From contig CANJBQ010000008.1 in assembly GCA_947472645.1 (NCBI GenBank), positions 1-64,000 of the forward strand: a stretch of 64,000 nt of DNA. The letters run 5' to 3'. Every line of letters starts with the position of its first letter. The stretch's first letter is position 1. The stretch is from Burkholderiaceae bacterium. GTDB lineage: Bacteria; Pseudomonadota; Gammaproteobacteria; Burkholderiales; Burkholderiaceae. The notes beneath the pieces were generated by a model, which was given only the letters and a program-made list of their open reading frames with translations, did no database searches and was not told where the DNA came from. Both the position numbers and the translations under genes were made by a program. Of this stretch, positions 29,376 to 38,122 are shown in pieces.

Positions 29376-30854
29376 ATGATGAATAAAAAATCACCCGCCT
29401 CAAAAAGATCAACGCCTTCAAGAACAACAAGTTCAGCACCCAAAAAAACGCCTTATAACCCTGCAATGGCCAAGGCTAAAGCTTTGCCAGTTCATTTAGA
29501 GCATTTAATTCGAGTTTTACCCGAGGTCTTGAAGTTTGACGCCCCATCAGATATGGTGGTGAGTAAGTACTTTAAAGATAATAGTCAGCTAGGCAATCGT
29601 GACCGAGCGTTAATTGCTGAGTCTACTTTTTCGGTATTAAGGCACAAATTAGAGTTATTGCAATATGCACAAAGTGGTCAAGGACCTTTGTTGCGCAGGA
29701 TTGGGTTACTAGGACTCATGATTGCGCTATCAGAGGGCGGTTTAGGCACAAGTCATCGATTAGAAAGCGCCTTAGCTGACTTAGCCTTTATTGCGCACCC
29801 TGGGGAAGTAGATTGGTTACAACGTTTTGTGACCTACCCCAGAGACAGCCTAACACCACAAGTTAAACATAATTTACCGGACTGGTTATGGGATGAGTTA
29901 GAAAAACAAATCAGCTCTGAACATCGTGAGTCTTTGGCCAAGGCACTTATAAAGCCCGCCCCTTTGGACTGCCGCATCAATTCGTTAAAAGAAAAAAGAG
30001 AGGTTTTGATAGAAGAGCTCAATGCCTTGGGGGGGAGATATCAAGCAATTCCAACTCCATATTCTGAGCTAGGGGTTCGATTACTGGGCAAACCCGCACT
30101 ACAAAATTTACAGAGTTTTAAAGACGGAAAATTCGAAGTGCAAGATGAGGGTAGTCAACTCTTAAGTATGCTCTTAGCCCCCAAGAGAGGGGAGATGGTT
30201 GTTGACTTTTGTGCGGGAGCCGGTGGTAAAACATTAGCGATGGGTGCCATGATGAAATCAATGGGACGTTTATATGCATTTGATATTTCAGCAAGAAGAT
30301 TAGCAAAACTTAAACCCCGTGTAGCTAAAAGTGGATTATCTAATGTTCATCCGGTATGGATTGATAGTGAAAATGATGCCAAAGTGAAGCGCCTTGCTGG
30401 CAAGATTGACAGAGTCTTAGTTGATGCGCCTTGCAGTGGACTAGGGACTTTACGGCGCAATCCCGATCTTAAGTGGCGACAAACTCCCCAATCGATTGAA
30501 GAGCTTCAAGCTAAACAGTTTTCTATTCTGAGTGCCGCAGCTAAATTATTAAAACCTGGCGGTCGGTTGGTGTATGCAACGTGTAGTTTGTTGGAGCAAG
30601 AAAACCAAACGATAGTGAATGAGTTTTTACAACAAAACCCCAACTTTATTTTATTAGATCCAAAGCTTGCATTGAGTGCCCCATTTCCGCGGATCAATGA
30701 TTTACCTGTCGGGGCTAGCCTTGAAAATTCATGGTGGCAATTATGGCCCGATCAGCACGAAACCGATGGATTTTTTGCGGCCATTCTAGAAAGAAATTCA
30801 ACGCCAACACCCAAAAAAGTTTATCCAAAACAAGAGAGCGCAATAGAAGAGTAA
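29376..30854 (+). CDS. RsmB/NOP family RNA (cytosine-5) methyltransferase
   Basis: SAM-dependent m5C methyltransferase, most likely acting on 16S rRNA. The first ~30 residues are a basic, Ser/Thr/Pro-rich tail, followed by a helical N-terminal region (~35-170) that is divergent for the NusB-like domain of RsmB. The class I methyltransferase core has 'VVDFCAGAGGKTLAMGAM' (SAM binding), the 'DAPCSGLGTLRRNPDLKW' PC motif and the catalytic 'ATCSLLEQEN' cysteine. At 492 aa it is longer than RsmB (~430), so RsmB versus RsmF cannot be settled. It probably shares a transcript with purN. Confidence 0.87.
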   Translation: MMNKKSPASKRSTPSRTTSSAPKKTPYNPAMAKAKALPVHLEHLIRVLPEVLKFDAPSDMVVSKYFKDNSQLGNRDRALIAESTFSVLRHKLELLQYAQSGQGPLLRRIGLLGLMIALSEGGLGTSHRLESALADLAFIAHPGEVDWLQRFVTYPRDSLTPQVKHNLPDWLWDELEKQISSEHRESLAKALIKPAPLDCRINSLKEKREVLIEELNALGGRYQAIPTPYSELGVRLLGKPALQNLQSFKDGKFEVQDEGSQLLSMLLAPKRGEMVVDFCAGAGGKTLAMGAMMKSMGRLYAFDISARRLAKLKPRVAKSGLSNVHPVWIDSENDAKVKRLAGKIDRVLVDAPCSGLGTLRRNPDLKWRQTPQSIEELQAKQFSILSAAAKLLKPGGRLVYATCSLLEQENQTIVNEFLQQNPNFILLDPKLALSAPFPRINDLPVGASLENSWWQLWPDQHETDGFFAAILERNSTPTPKKVYPKQESAIEE

Positions 30855-30878
30855 AATAAGGTTTTTCGGATAATATTG

Positions 30879-32087
30879 ATGACAACTTTTGCTGAACTTA
30901 ATCAAGTCATTCCAGCTTGGTTAATCGATTGGATTTCAGGTGGTATATTGCAGTGGTCTGGTTGGAGTATCTTTTGGTACATCATGATCATGACACATAT
31001 TACTATTGCTAGTGTCACTATTTTTCTGCATCGTCATCAAGCGCATCGCGCCTTAGATTTACATCCCAATGTAGCTCATTTTTTCCGCTTTTGGTTATGG
31101 CTAACGACTGGGATGATTACTAAGGAATGGGCCGCAATTCATCGTAAGCACCATGCCAAGTGCGAAACAGAAGATGACCCTCATAGTCCTCAGACTCAAG
31201 GTATTCAAACCATTATGTGGCGTGGCGCTGATTTATATAAGATCGAAAGTCAAAATCGTGAGACCGTCGAAAAGTATGGTCAAGGCACACCAGATGACTG
31301 GATAGAAAACCATCTGTACGACAAATATCGCTGGCAAGGTTTAGGGTTGATGATGATCATCAACCTTATCTTATTTGGTGCGGTTGGAGGCTTTGTATGG
31401 GCAATCCAAATGGTTTGGATACCAATTACAGCTGCTGGGATCATTAATGGTATTGGGCACTATTGGGGATATCGTAATTACGATTGCGAAGATGCCTCGC
31501 GCAATATATCGCCCATTGGAATTATTATTGGCGGCGAAGAGTTACATAATAATCACCATACATATGCTACAAGTGCTAAGTTATCGAGCAAATGGTATGA
31601 ATTCGATATTGGTTGGCTCTATATTTGTTGTTTGGAAGCCTTTGGATTGGCGAAGGTTAAAAAGACCATTCCAAAAATTAAATCATCACATCCACGTCTC
31701 ATTAATGAAGATTTAGTAAAAACGATTGTGATGCATCGCTATGAAATTATGTCTAGGTATAGTCATACGCTAAAGGCCACATTTAATTTAGAAGTTCAAT
31801 CGATGAAAAGCTTAGCGAAAGAATTTGCTGACAATCATCATTGGCTATTTAAGGATGAAGCCAATCTTAATCCATCACAAAAAGCCCGTTTAGAAACCTT
31901 GATGGGCGCAAATGAGCGGATTAAGCACTTGATTGAGATGCGTAGAGAGCTCACCCAACTTTGGACAAAGTCCACAGCCTCTAGAGAGCAACTGACAGAA
32001 CTTTTACATGATTGGTGCATAAAGGCCGAGAAGAGTAATTTACAGTTATTGCAGGTTTTTTCTCAGAAGCTGAAAACCTACGCATAA
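30879..32087 (+). CDS. Fatty acid (acyl-CoA) desaturase
   Basis: Membrane di-iron desaturase introducing a cis double bond into acyl chains, probably delta-9. The 402-aa protein has hydrophobic N-terminal helices and three histidine boxes: HRHQAH (~51-56), HRKHH (~88-92) and HNNHH (~222-226). This is the eukaryote-type membrane desaturase pattern, also found in many Burkholderiales. After ~270 comes a long charged, helical C-terminal extension of ~130 aa with no motif I recognise. I start at ATG 30879; a TTG directly before it is also in frame. Unsaturated lipid adjusts membrane fluidity, consistent with a cool freshwater lifestyle (inference). Confidence 0.88.
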   Translation: MTTFAELNQVIPAWLIDWISGGILQWSGWSIFWYIMIMTHITIASVTIFLHRHQAHRALDLHPNVAHFFRFWLWLTTGMITKEWAAIHRKHHAKCETEDDPHSPQTQGIQTIMWRGADLYKIESQNRETVEKYGQGTPDDWIENHLYDKYRWQGLGLMMIINLILFGAVGGFVWAIQMVWIPITAAGIINGIGHYWGYRNYDCEDASRNISPIGIIIGGEELHNNHHTYATSAKLSSKWYEFDIGWLYICCLEAFGLAKVKKTIPKIKSSHPRLINEDLVKTIVMHRYEIMSRYSHTLKATFNLEVQSMKSLAKEFADNHHWLFKDEANLNPSQKARLETLMGANERIKHLIEMRRELTQLWTKSTASREQLTELLHDWCIKAEKSNLQLLQVFSQKLKTYA

Positions 32088-32116
32088 AAAAACCGCACTT
32101 TAAGTGCGGTTTTTTA
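32086..32116. terminator. Bidirectional terminator between the desaturase and rpmG
   Basis: ACCGCACT / AGTGCGGT stem with a 3-base loop, flanked by A and T runs that lengthen the stem to about 14 bp. It overlaps the desaturase stop and ends 16 bases before the rpmG stop codon on the minus strand. Confidence 0.9.
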
Positions 32117-32131
32117 TAAAAAGTATTTATG

Positions 32132-32299
32132 CTATTTAATCTTGGTTTCTTTATAGGAAACATGCTTACGCACTTTAGGATCAAACTTCATAATCTCCAT
32201 TTTTTCAGGTGTGGTTCTTTTATTCTTTGTTGTCGTATAAAAGTGTCCAGTACCTGCAGAGGATTCTAATTTAATTTTTTCGCGTCCGCCTTTAGCCAT
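32132..32299 (-). CDS. rpmG: 50S ribosomal protein L33
   Basis: A 55-aa basic protein of the large subunit near the E site. Read directly from the minus strand it starts [18 protein letters not shown] and ends '[10 protein letters not shown]', matching proteobacterial L33. There are no CxxC zinc pairs, so this is the zinc-independent form. Start ATG 32299 follows rpmB by 15 bases and has a GGAACC-type ribosome site. The rpmB-rpmG pair is conserved. It was too short for simple ORF thresholds but is certain from the sequence. Confidence 0.97.
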   Translation of the reverse strand: MAKGGREKIKLESSAGTGHFYTTTKNKRTTPEKMEIMKFDPKVRKHVSYKETKIK

Positions 32300-32314
32300 G
32301 ATGGGTTCCTTTTT

Positions 32315-32548
32315 TTATAGTGCGCCACGAGCACGGATATCAGCTAAAACTGAATCAATACCATTTTTATCAATGAGACGTAAACCTGCATTCGTTAAGC
32401 GTAAGCTTATCCAACGGTTTTCGGACTCAACCCAAAAACGACGATTTTGCAAATTCGGCAAAAAACGGCGTTTCGTTTTATTGTTTGCATGGGAAACATT
32501 GTTACCGACCATCGGCTTTTTCCCGGTGACTTGGCAGACCTTAGCCAT
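32315..32548 (-). CDS. rpmB: 50S ribosomal protein L28
   Basis: A 77-aa large-subunit protein: '[20 protein letters not shown]', then '[17 protein letters not shown]' and '[16 protein letters not shown]', the L28 consensus. ATG 32548 has an ideal AAGGAG site 6 bases upstream; five further open codons upstream lie in that site and are excluded. It is first in the rpmB-rpmG unit and carries its own promoter. Confidence 0.98.
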   Translation of the reverse strand: MAKVCQVTGKKPMVGNNVSHANNKTKRRFLPNLQNRRFWVESENRWISLRLTNAGLRLIDKNGIDSVLADIRARGAL

Positions 32549-32583
32549 GACACACTCCTTCATATTCTTAACTAAAGACCACG

Positions 32584-32613
32584 ATTATATCATTTAGTAT
32601 TCCCACTTGCCAA
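32584..32613 (-). promoter_or_regulatory. Sigma-70 promoter of rpmB-rpmG
   Basis: On the minus strand TTGGCA (32608-32613, 5 of 6) is followed after 18 bases by a perfect TATAAT (32584-32589). The predicted start near 32578 gives a ~30-base leader with a strong AAGGAG (32555-32560). Confidence 0.65.
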
Positions 32614-32621
32614 TACCAAAA

Positions 32622-33338
32622 TCAAAATTTATCAAATCCTTCTGTTTTAAGTTGTCCACCATCTAAAAATGAATAATAGGTATTCGCAGTGACAATAAGA
32701 TGATCTAAAACATTGATTTCAATAGATTTTAAGAGTTTTTGTAGCTGATTGGTGAGACGGAGATCTGCCTGACTCGGACTAGCGATACCATTCGGATGAT
32801 TATGGGCAAAAATGATCCCAGAGGCATTTCGTTGAAGGGCTTCTTTGACAATTTGCCTTGGGTAAATAAGGGTTTGATCGGTACTCCCACGAAAGAGTAT
32901 TTTAAATTCAACCAGGTAGCCGAATTGATCGAGAAAAAAACATGCAAAAACTTCATGGTCGAGATGGCCAATAGTCGCTTGTAAAAATTCTCTTGTCGTG
33001 GCTTGTGATTGAAGAAGTGGCCGTTCATGTAATTTTTCTAAGCTAGCACGACGCACCATTTCTTTTGCTGCTTGTAATTGTGACCATTTAGATAAACCTA
33101 AGCCATGGATATGTTGAAGATCTTCCAAGCTACAACTGAGTAAGGTGTGTATTCCACCGCAGTGTTGCAAGATATCCATTGATAGTTCAATTGCATTTCT
33201 AGTGGGCGTCCCAGTTCTGATAAAAATAGAAAGTAGTTCAGCATTGCTCAGTGATTGAGCCCCCGCCTCTAAAAGTCGTTCTCTAGGCCTCATATTGGAC
33301 GGCCAATCTCGAATCGATGGACGAGAAGGCTGAGCCAT
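32622..33338 (-). CDS. radC: RadC family JAB-domain protein
   Basis: The 238-aa protein begins 'MAQPSRPSIRDWPSNMRPRE'. A helix-hairpin-helix-like region follows ('LEDLQHIHGLGLSKWSQLQAA', ~70-90). The C-terminal JAB/JAMM metalloprotease-like domain has HNHPNGIASPSQAD (~177-190). Family members were once called DNA repair protein RadC, but the E. coli gene was later shown not to explain the repair phenotype, so the function is uncertain. The frame on the minus strand remains open for another ~340 codons upstream across the fkpB and ispH antisense strand. The conserved N-terminus shows that part is not coding. Divergent from fkpB with 18 bases between starts. Confidence 0.93.
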   Translation of the reverse strand: MAQPSRPSIRDWPSNMRPRERLLEAGAQSLSNAELLSIFIRTGTPTRNAIELSMDILQHCGGIHTLLSCSLEDLQHIHGLGLSKWSQLQAAKEMVRRASLEKLHERPLLQSQATTREFLQATIGHLDHEVFACFFLDQFGYLVEFKILFRGSTDQTLIYPRQIVKEALQRNASGIIFAHNHPNGIASPSQADLRLTNQLQKLLKSIEINVLDHLIVTANTYYSFLDGGQLKTEGFDKF

Positions 33339-33356
33339 CGCTACAATAGGAAGAAT

Positions 33357-33800
33357 ATGAAAAATATTGTAAAAATCGACTCTTTTTTGACATTGCACTA
33401 TCGATTGAGTTTTGTGAATGGTACAGATATTGCAAATACTTTTACGGACAAACCTGCGACGGTTTTGATGGGTGGCGGGCAGTTTGCGCCGGGTCTGGAA
33501 AAAACCTTGTTGGGAATGCTTGAAGGAGAACAAAAGACCGTAACATTGAGTCCTGCGGATGGCTTTGGTATTCGAAACCCCGAACTGGTTCAGAAAATAT
33601 CTCTTCAAACCTTGCAACAAAATAGTGATCCAGGACACGATTTTTCTGCTGGAGATATGGTGGAGTTTGAGGCGCCACATGGCGGGAAATATGCCGGTGT
33701 ACTGCAAAGTATTGATGAGTCGGGTGCATGGTTTGACTTTAATCATCCATTGGCTGGTAAAGATATTGTTTTTGAAGTGAAGTTGATATCCATTTTGTAA
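33357..33800 (+). CDS. fkpB: FKBP-type peptidyl-prolyl cis-trans isomerase, SlpA type
   Basis: A 147-aa prolyl isomerase of the SlyD/SlpA group. The opening 'FLTLHYRLSFVNGTDI' and 'GGGQFAPGLEKTLLGMLEGE' form the FKBP part. The insert-in-flap segment with 'GFGIRNPELVQKI' follows, and 'DFNHPLAGKDIVFEVKLISI' closes the domain. No His-rich tail is present, so it is SlpA (FkpB) rather than SlyD. AGGAAG precedes the ATG by 4 bases. The fkpB-ispH pair is conserved in proteobacteria. Leucine is written without TTA or CTA, unlike many neighbours. Confidence 0.92.
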   Translation: MKNIVKIDSFLTLHYRLSFVNGTDIANTFTDKPATVLMGGGQFAPGLEKTLLGMLEGEQKTVTLSPADGFGIRNPELVQKISLQTLQQNSDPGHDFSAGDMVEFEAPHGGKYAGVLQSIDESGAWFDFNHPLAGKDIVFEVKLISIL

Positions 33801-33848
33801 ATCATTAATGAGTATGATTTTTATACGTATTAAATCAAAAAATAATTC

Positions 33849-34826
33849 ATGACACAAACGACAGAACAAGAGACAGAGCAAGAAGAAATATTGTTGGCAC
33901 AGCCTAGAGGATTTTGCGCAGGTGTAGATAGAGCTATTACGATTGTCAATCAAGCATTGGAGAAATTTGGGGCACCAATCTATGTCCGTCATGAGATTGT
34001 TCATAATCAGTATGTGGTCAGTGATTTGCGTAATCGCGGGGCTATTTTTATTGATGATCTTGCAGAGGTTCCTCAAGACGCTACGTTGATTTTTAGTGCG
34101 CATGGAGTGCCTCCGAGTATTAAAGAAGAGGCTGCTCAAAGAGGTTTTAAAGTATTTGATGCAACATGCCCATTGGTGACAAAGGTTCATGTTGAGGTGA
34201 GCAAAATGTATCAGCAGGGTTTTTATATCGTCATGATTGGTCATAAGGGGCATCCAGAAGTAGAAGGTACGATGGGACAAGTTAAAGATCGAATTAGTTT
34301 GGTAGAAAAAGTGGAAGACGTTCAACAACTTCAGGTGCCGTTGGATCAACCCATTGCTTATGTCACGCAAACAACACTGTCCATTGATGAGACTTTAGAT
34401 ATTGTTGCGGCATTAAAGAATAAATTTCCTCAAATAACGCAACCTAAAAAACAAGACATTTGTTATGCAACGCAGAATCGTCAAGACGCAGTTAAATTTA
34501 TGGCACCTCAGGTTCAATTAGTGATTGTCGTGGGAAGCCCTAATAGCTCGAACTCGAATCGTTTGTGGGAACTATCTGAAAAACTTGGGGTAAAAGCATT
34601 TATGGTGGACCATCCTGAGCAATTAAAAAAAGAGTGGTTTGTTGGTATTAAAAGAGTTGGCTTAACTGCCGGGGCATCTGCTCCAGAGGTTTTGGCGCAG
34701 TCGATTATTGAAAAAATTAAAGAATTTGGTCCGCGAACTATTAAACATCTAGACGGGGTAACTGAAAAGACAATTTTTCAGTTACCAAAAGGCCTCAATG
34801 AAGCGGTTGTCGGTAAAATGAATTAA
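33849..34826 (+). CDS. ispH: 4-hydroxy-3-methylbut-2-enyl diphosphate reductase
   Basis: Last step of the MEP pathway: reduces HMBPP to IPP and DMAPP, using a 4Fe-4S cluster. The 325-aa protein has the three cluster cysteines: C23 in 'PRGFCAGVDRAI', one near 107 in 'ATCPLVTKVH' and one near 205 in 'ICYATQNRQ'. Conserved 'GHKGHPEVEGTMGQ' and 'GSPNSSNSNRL' are also present. Its products feed IspA at the other end of this window and MiaA. It follows fkpB by 48 bases and is followed by the liv operon after 47 bases. Confidence 0.98.
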   Translation: MTQTTEQETEQEEILLAQPRGFCAGVDRAITIVNQALEKFGAPIYVRHEIVHNQYVVSDLRNRGAIFIDDLAEVPQDATLIFSAHGVPPSIKEEAAQRGFKVFDATCPLVTKVHVEVSKMYQQGFYIVMIGHKGHPEVEGTMGQVKDRISLVEKVEDVQQLQVPLDQPIAYVTQTTLSIDETLDIVAALKNKFPQITQPKKQDICYATQNRQDAVKFMAPQVQLVIVVGSPNSSNSNRLWELSEKLGVKAFMVDHPEQLKKEWFVGIKRVGLTAGASAPEVLAQSIIEKIKEFGPRTIKHLDGVTEKTIFQLPKGLNEAVVGKMN

Positions 34827-34873
34827 ATGAAATTACAGTGCATCACCTTAATGAACCAACTAGGAGAGTCAGT

Positions 34874-36061
34874 ATGAAGTTATTCAATCAAGAAAAAATC
34901 AGCTTGCTATTAAAAACAACGTCCATCATTGCTCTTAGCGCAGCTATGTTGGTGGCCTGTGGAAAAAAAGAGAGTGCTAAAGCTGATTCGGATACTCTAA
35001 CCGTCAAAATTGGTAATGTGGCGCCACTCACTGGACCTAATGCGCATTTGGGTAAGGATAATGAAAATGGAGCACGTCTTGCTGTTGAAGAAATCAATAA
35101 ACAAGGTTTAGTGATTAATGGCAAAAAAATAACCTTAGAGTTTGTCGGTGAAGATGACGCATCGGACCCAAAGCAGGGCACGCAAGTAGCACAAAAATTA
35201 GTGGATCAAAAGGTAGTTGCTATTGTGGGGCATTTAAATTCAGGAGTCTCGATTCCTGCATCAAAGATTTATAGTGAAGCCGGTATTGTGCAGTTGTCAC
35301 CTTCGTCAACAAATCCAGAATATACCAATCAAGGTTTTAAAACGACTTACCGACTTGTCGGCACAGATGCTCAACAAGGCCCAGTTCTAGCTCGTTTTGC
35401 CATTGACAAACTGAAGGCAAAAAATATCGCTATTGTGGATGATTCAACACAATATGGAAAAGGTTTGGCTGATGAATTTGAAAAGACTGTGATCGCTTTA
35501 GGTGGAAAAATTGTTGTTCATGAGGCTACGAATGATAAAGCCACAGACTTTAAAGCAATCCTAACGAAAATTAAATCTAAAAAACCAGACATCATTTTGT
35601 ATGGCGGCATGGATGCTACGGGCGGACCTTTTGCGAAACAAGCTAAAGAATTAGGAATTTCTGCAAAAATTATCGGCGGTGATGGTATATGTAGTCCTAC
35701 ATTAGCCCAACTTGCGGGAGATGCTGTGGAAAGTGTTATTTGTTCAACAGTGGGTGTTCCTAAAGAGAGCTTGATGAATGGCGAGACATTTTTGAAAAAC
35801 TATCAAGCGCGATTTAATGCTGAGGTTCAGATTTATTCACCAATGGCCTATGATGCGGTGATGGTGATTGTAGATGCTATGAAGCGTGCAAATTCTGCGG
35901 ATGCAGCTGCGATTCTTGCTGTGATGCCAGCGACGAATTATGCAGGTTTATCTGGTCAAATTGCCTTTGATGCAAAGGGTGATTTAAAAGAAAGCGTGAT
36001 TACGCTGAACCAGTATAAAGATGGAAAAGTCGTGACACTTGAAGTTGTCAAGATGCAGTAA
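34874..36061 (+). CDS. Branched-chain amino acid ABC transporter, substrate-binding lipoprotein
   Basis: LivJ/LivK-type periplasmic binding protein, 395 aa from ATG 34874 (AGGAGAG 5 bases upstream). The N-terminus is a lipoprotein signal: positive residues, a hydrophobic core and the lipobox L-V-A-C at about residue 29. It would therefore be processed by LspA and anchored in a membrane rather than free. The mature part has 'VKIGNVAPLTGPNAHLGKD', 'EFVGEDDASDPKQGTQVAQ' and 'SPSSTNPEYT', typical of type I periplasmic folds for Leu/Ile/Val. It is the first of five liv genes; a hairpin separates it from the permeases. Confidence 0.93.
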   Translation: MKLFNQEKISLLLKTTSIIALSAAMLVACGKKESAKADSDTLTVKIGNVAPLTGPNAHLGKDNENGARLAVEEINKQGLVINGKKITLEFVGEDDASDPKQGTQVAQKLVDQKVVAIVGHLNSGVSIPASKIYSEAGIVQLSPSSTNPEYTNQGFKTTYRLVGTDAQQGPVLARFAIDKLKAKNIAIVDDSTQYGKGLADEFEKTVIALGGKIVVHEATNDKATDFKAILTKIKSKKPDIILYGGMDATGGPFAKQAKELGISAKIIGGDGICSPTLAQLAGDAVESVICSTVGVPKESLMNGETFLKNYQARFNAEVQIYSPMAYDAVMVIVDAMKRANSADAAAILAVMPATNYAGLSGQIAFDAKGDLKESVITLNQYKDGKVVTLEVVKMQ

Positions 36062-36069
36062 TTGAAAAT

Positions 36070-36095
36070 AACGGCAGATTCAACTCTGCCGTTTT
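36070..36095 (+). terminator. Intercistronic hairpin / partial terminator after the liv binding-protein gene
   Basis: AACGGCAGA-TTCAAC-TCTGCCGTT, a perfect 9-bp stem followed by TTC, lies 8 bases after the binding-protein stop and just before livH. Such hairpins commonly make the binding protein far more abundant than the permease subunits, by partial termination or by protecting the upstream mRNA. Confidence 0.65.
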
Positions 36096-36098
36096 CTT

Positions 36099-37034
36099 AT
36101 GGACACTCTCTTACAGCAAATTCTGAATGGTTTAGTTTTGGGGAGTATTTATGCTTTAATTGCCTTGGGTTACACCATGGTGTACGGTGTTCTCGGCATT
36201 ATTAATTTTGCGCATGGCGAAGTATTGATGTTTGGTGCCCTGATTGCACTAACGGCCATGAAGGTACTTCAATATCTATTCCCACAGATGAATGATTGGC
36301 TGGTGGTGATGATTGTTTTGGTCATTGCCATTGCGTCTTGTTCTTTGATCAGTTTTTATATTGAGAAATTGGCTTATCGACCGCTTCGTTTTGCCCCCCG
36401 CTTGGCACCCTTGATTTCTGCGATTGGCATGTCTATTTTGTTGCAAACCATTGCGATGATGATTTGGGGAAGAACACCTTTAAGATTTCCGCAGTTATTA
36501 CCTAGTCAAATGATTCAAATCCCAAATACTACGGCCACCATTACTGGAAAAGAAATCATCATTATTGGTGTATCGCTTATCGTAATGGTTGGATTATTAA
36601 TCTTAGTGAAACGTACAAGATTTGGAAGGGCGATGCGTGCAACCGCCGAAAATCCTCAAGTAGCAGGTCTGATGGGTGTTAATACTAACCTCGTCATTTC
36701 TTATACATTTATGTTAGGCGGTGGATTGGCTGCATTAGCTGGAGTAATGATTGCCCTGAATTATGGGTCAGCACATTTTTATATGGGCTTTATCCCCGGG
36801 TTAAAAGCATTTACTGCTGCTGTTCTAGGTGGTATCGGTAGTGTTCCTGGGGCGATGCTAGGTGGGTTACTGCTAGGCATTATTGAATCTCTGGGTGCTG
36901 GATATATTAGCGACCTCACTGGCGGAGTGTTGGGGTCAAACTATCAAGATATCTTTGCGTTTATTGTATTAATCGCAGTATTAGTTTTTAGACCCTCTGG
37001 ATTGATGGGGGAGAAATTAGGTGATCGCGCATGA
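36099..37034 (+). CDS. livH: Branched-chain amino acid ABC transporter permease LivH
   Basis: Inner-membrane permease of 311 aa with about eight hydrophobic helices. Landmarks are 'LNGLVLGSIYALIALGYTMVYGVLGIINFAHG' split over the N-terminus (first two helices), 'AENPQVAGLMGVNTN' and the cytoplasmic EAA-like loop 'FTAAVLGGIGSVPGAMLGG' that contacts the ATPases. It pairs with LivM. The stop overlaps the livM start by 4 bases (ATGA). Confidence 0.95.
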   Translation: MDTLLQQILNGLVLGSIYALIALGYTMVYGVLGIINFAHGEVLMFGALIALTAMKVLQYLFPQMNDWLVVMIVLVIAIASCSLISFYIEKLAYRPLRFAPRLAPLISAIGMSILLQTIAMMIWGRTPLRFPQLLPSQMIQIPNTTATITGKEIIIIGVSLIVMVGLLILVKRTRFGRAMRATAENPQVAGLMGVNTNLVISYTFMLGGGLAALAGVMIALNYGSAHFYMGFIPGLKAFTAAVLGGIGSVPGAMLGGLLLGIIESLGAGYISDLTGGVLGSNYQDIFAFIVLIAVLVFRPSGLMGEKLGDRA

Positions 37035-38122
37035 ATTGGAGCGAACCATTTCGAGCTACGAGTCATAAAAAGCTTCAGTGGATTATCTTAGTTTCCTTCG
37101 TTTGTCTTGCTCCTTGGTTCTGTGTCATCTCAGGTGGTAATTACTGGGTTAGGGTTCTAGACTTTGCACTCCTGTACGTTTTTTTAGCATTAGGCCTTAA
37201 TATCGTTGTTGGATTTGCTGGACTCTTAGATCTTGGTTATATAGCTTTTTATGCTGTAGGTGCTTATTGCGCCGGTTTGTTGGCTTCCCCGCATTTATCG
37301 AATTCCTTTGCCGCTATTCAAGCGATTTATCCGCAAGGATTACACACTTCATATTTATTTATTTTGCCTATAGCCGCACTGGTGGCAGCATTATTCGGCA
37401 TCTTACTAGGAGCGCCAACTCTAAAATTACGTGGGGACTATCTAGCTATTGTGACTTTAGGTTTTGGGGAAATTGTACGTATCTTTTTAAATAATTTAGA
37501 TCGCCCTCTCAATTTCACAAATGGACCAAAGGGGATAAATGGGATTGATGCAGTCAATATTGGCGGCATTACTTTTAATAAACAGTTGCAGTTCGACGGG
37601 TTTTCTGTGCCAGCCGTGGTTCTTAATTATTATTTATTCCTTTTTTTAGTCATTCTTGTAATGGTGATTTGTCGTCGTCTTCAATTCTCTAGAATAGGTA
37701 GAGCGTGGGTAGCCATTCGTGAAGATGAGATTGCAGCCAAAGCGATGGGTATCAAGACTCGTAATTTAAAATTATTAGCATTTGCGATTGGCGCTTCTTT
37801 TGGCGGCGTATCAGGAGCTTTATTTGCTTCATTTCAGGGATTTATTTCTCCAGAATCTTTTTCACTTTCTGAATCTGTAGTAATTTTGGCGATGGTTGTC
37901 CTTGGTGGAATGGGCCATATACCTGGGGTAATTTTAGGGAGCGTAATGTTAGCTATTTTTCCAGAATTTTTAAGAGCTGTATTAGTCCCGATTCAGAATA
38001 TGTTATTCGGACACGTTGTCATCGATGCAGAGATTATTCGCCAATTTTTATATGGTTGTGCTTTGATTCTGGTCATTCGATTTAGACCTCACGGTTTATG
38101 GCCACAAGCGAGGAGCTCATGA
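37031..38122 (+). CDS. livM: Branched-chain amino acid ABC transporter permease LivM
   Basis: Second permease subunit, 363 aa with about ten hydrophobic segments. The LivM signature 'LLDLGYIAFYAVGAY' and the 'GDYLAIVTLGFGEIVRI' helix are present. The ATPase-coupling loop 'SFGGVSGALFASFQGFISPESF' with 'VLGGMGHIPGVILG' follows. It overlaps livH at the 5' end and livG at the 3' end by ATGA, so all three are translationally coupled. Confidence 0.95.
   Translation: MNWSEPFRATSHKKLQWIILVSFVCLAPWFCVISGGNYWVRVLDFALLYVFLALGLNIVVGFAGLLDLGYIAFYAVGAYCAGLLASPHLSNSFAAIQAIYPQGLHTSYLFILPIAALVAALFGILLGAPTLKLRGDYLAIVTLGFGEIVRIFLNNLDRPLNFTNGPKGINGIDAVNIGGITFNKQLQFDGFSVPAVVLNYYLFLFLVILVMVICRRLQFSRIGRAWVAIREDEIAAKAMGIKTRNLKLLAFAIGASFGGVSGALFASFQGFISPESFSLSESVVILAMVVLGGMGHIPGVILGSVMLAIFPEFLRAVLVPIQNMLFGHVVIDAEIIRQFLYGCALILVIRFRPHGLWPQARSS

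Noticed and set aside
32622-33338. RadC as a mark of a mobile or defence island
   Set aside because: RadC genes do occur on mobile elements, but here it stands in the conserved rpmB-rpmG-radC-fkpB-ispH block with no integrase, att repeat or composition change visible.
33339-34370. Minus-strand extension of radC, about 340 codons
   Set aside because: It lies antisense to fkpB and ispH, both clearly coding, and the conserved RadC N-terminus begins at 33338. The open frame follows from codon choice in the sense genes.
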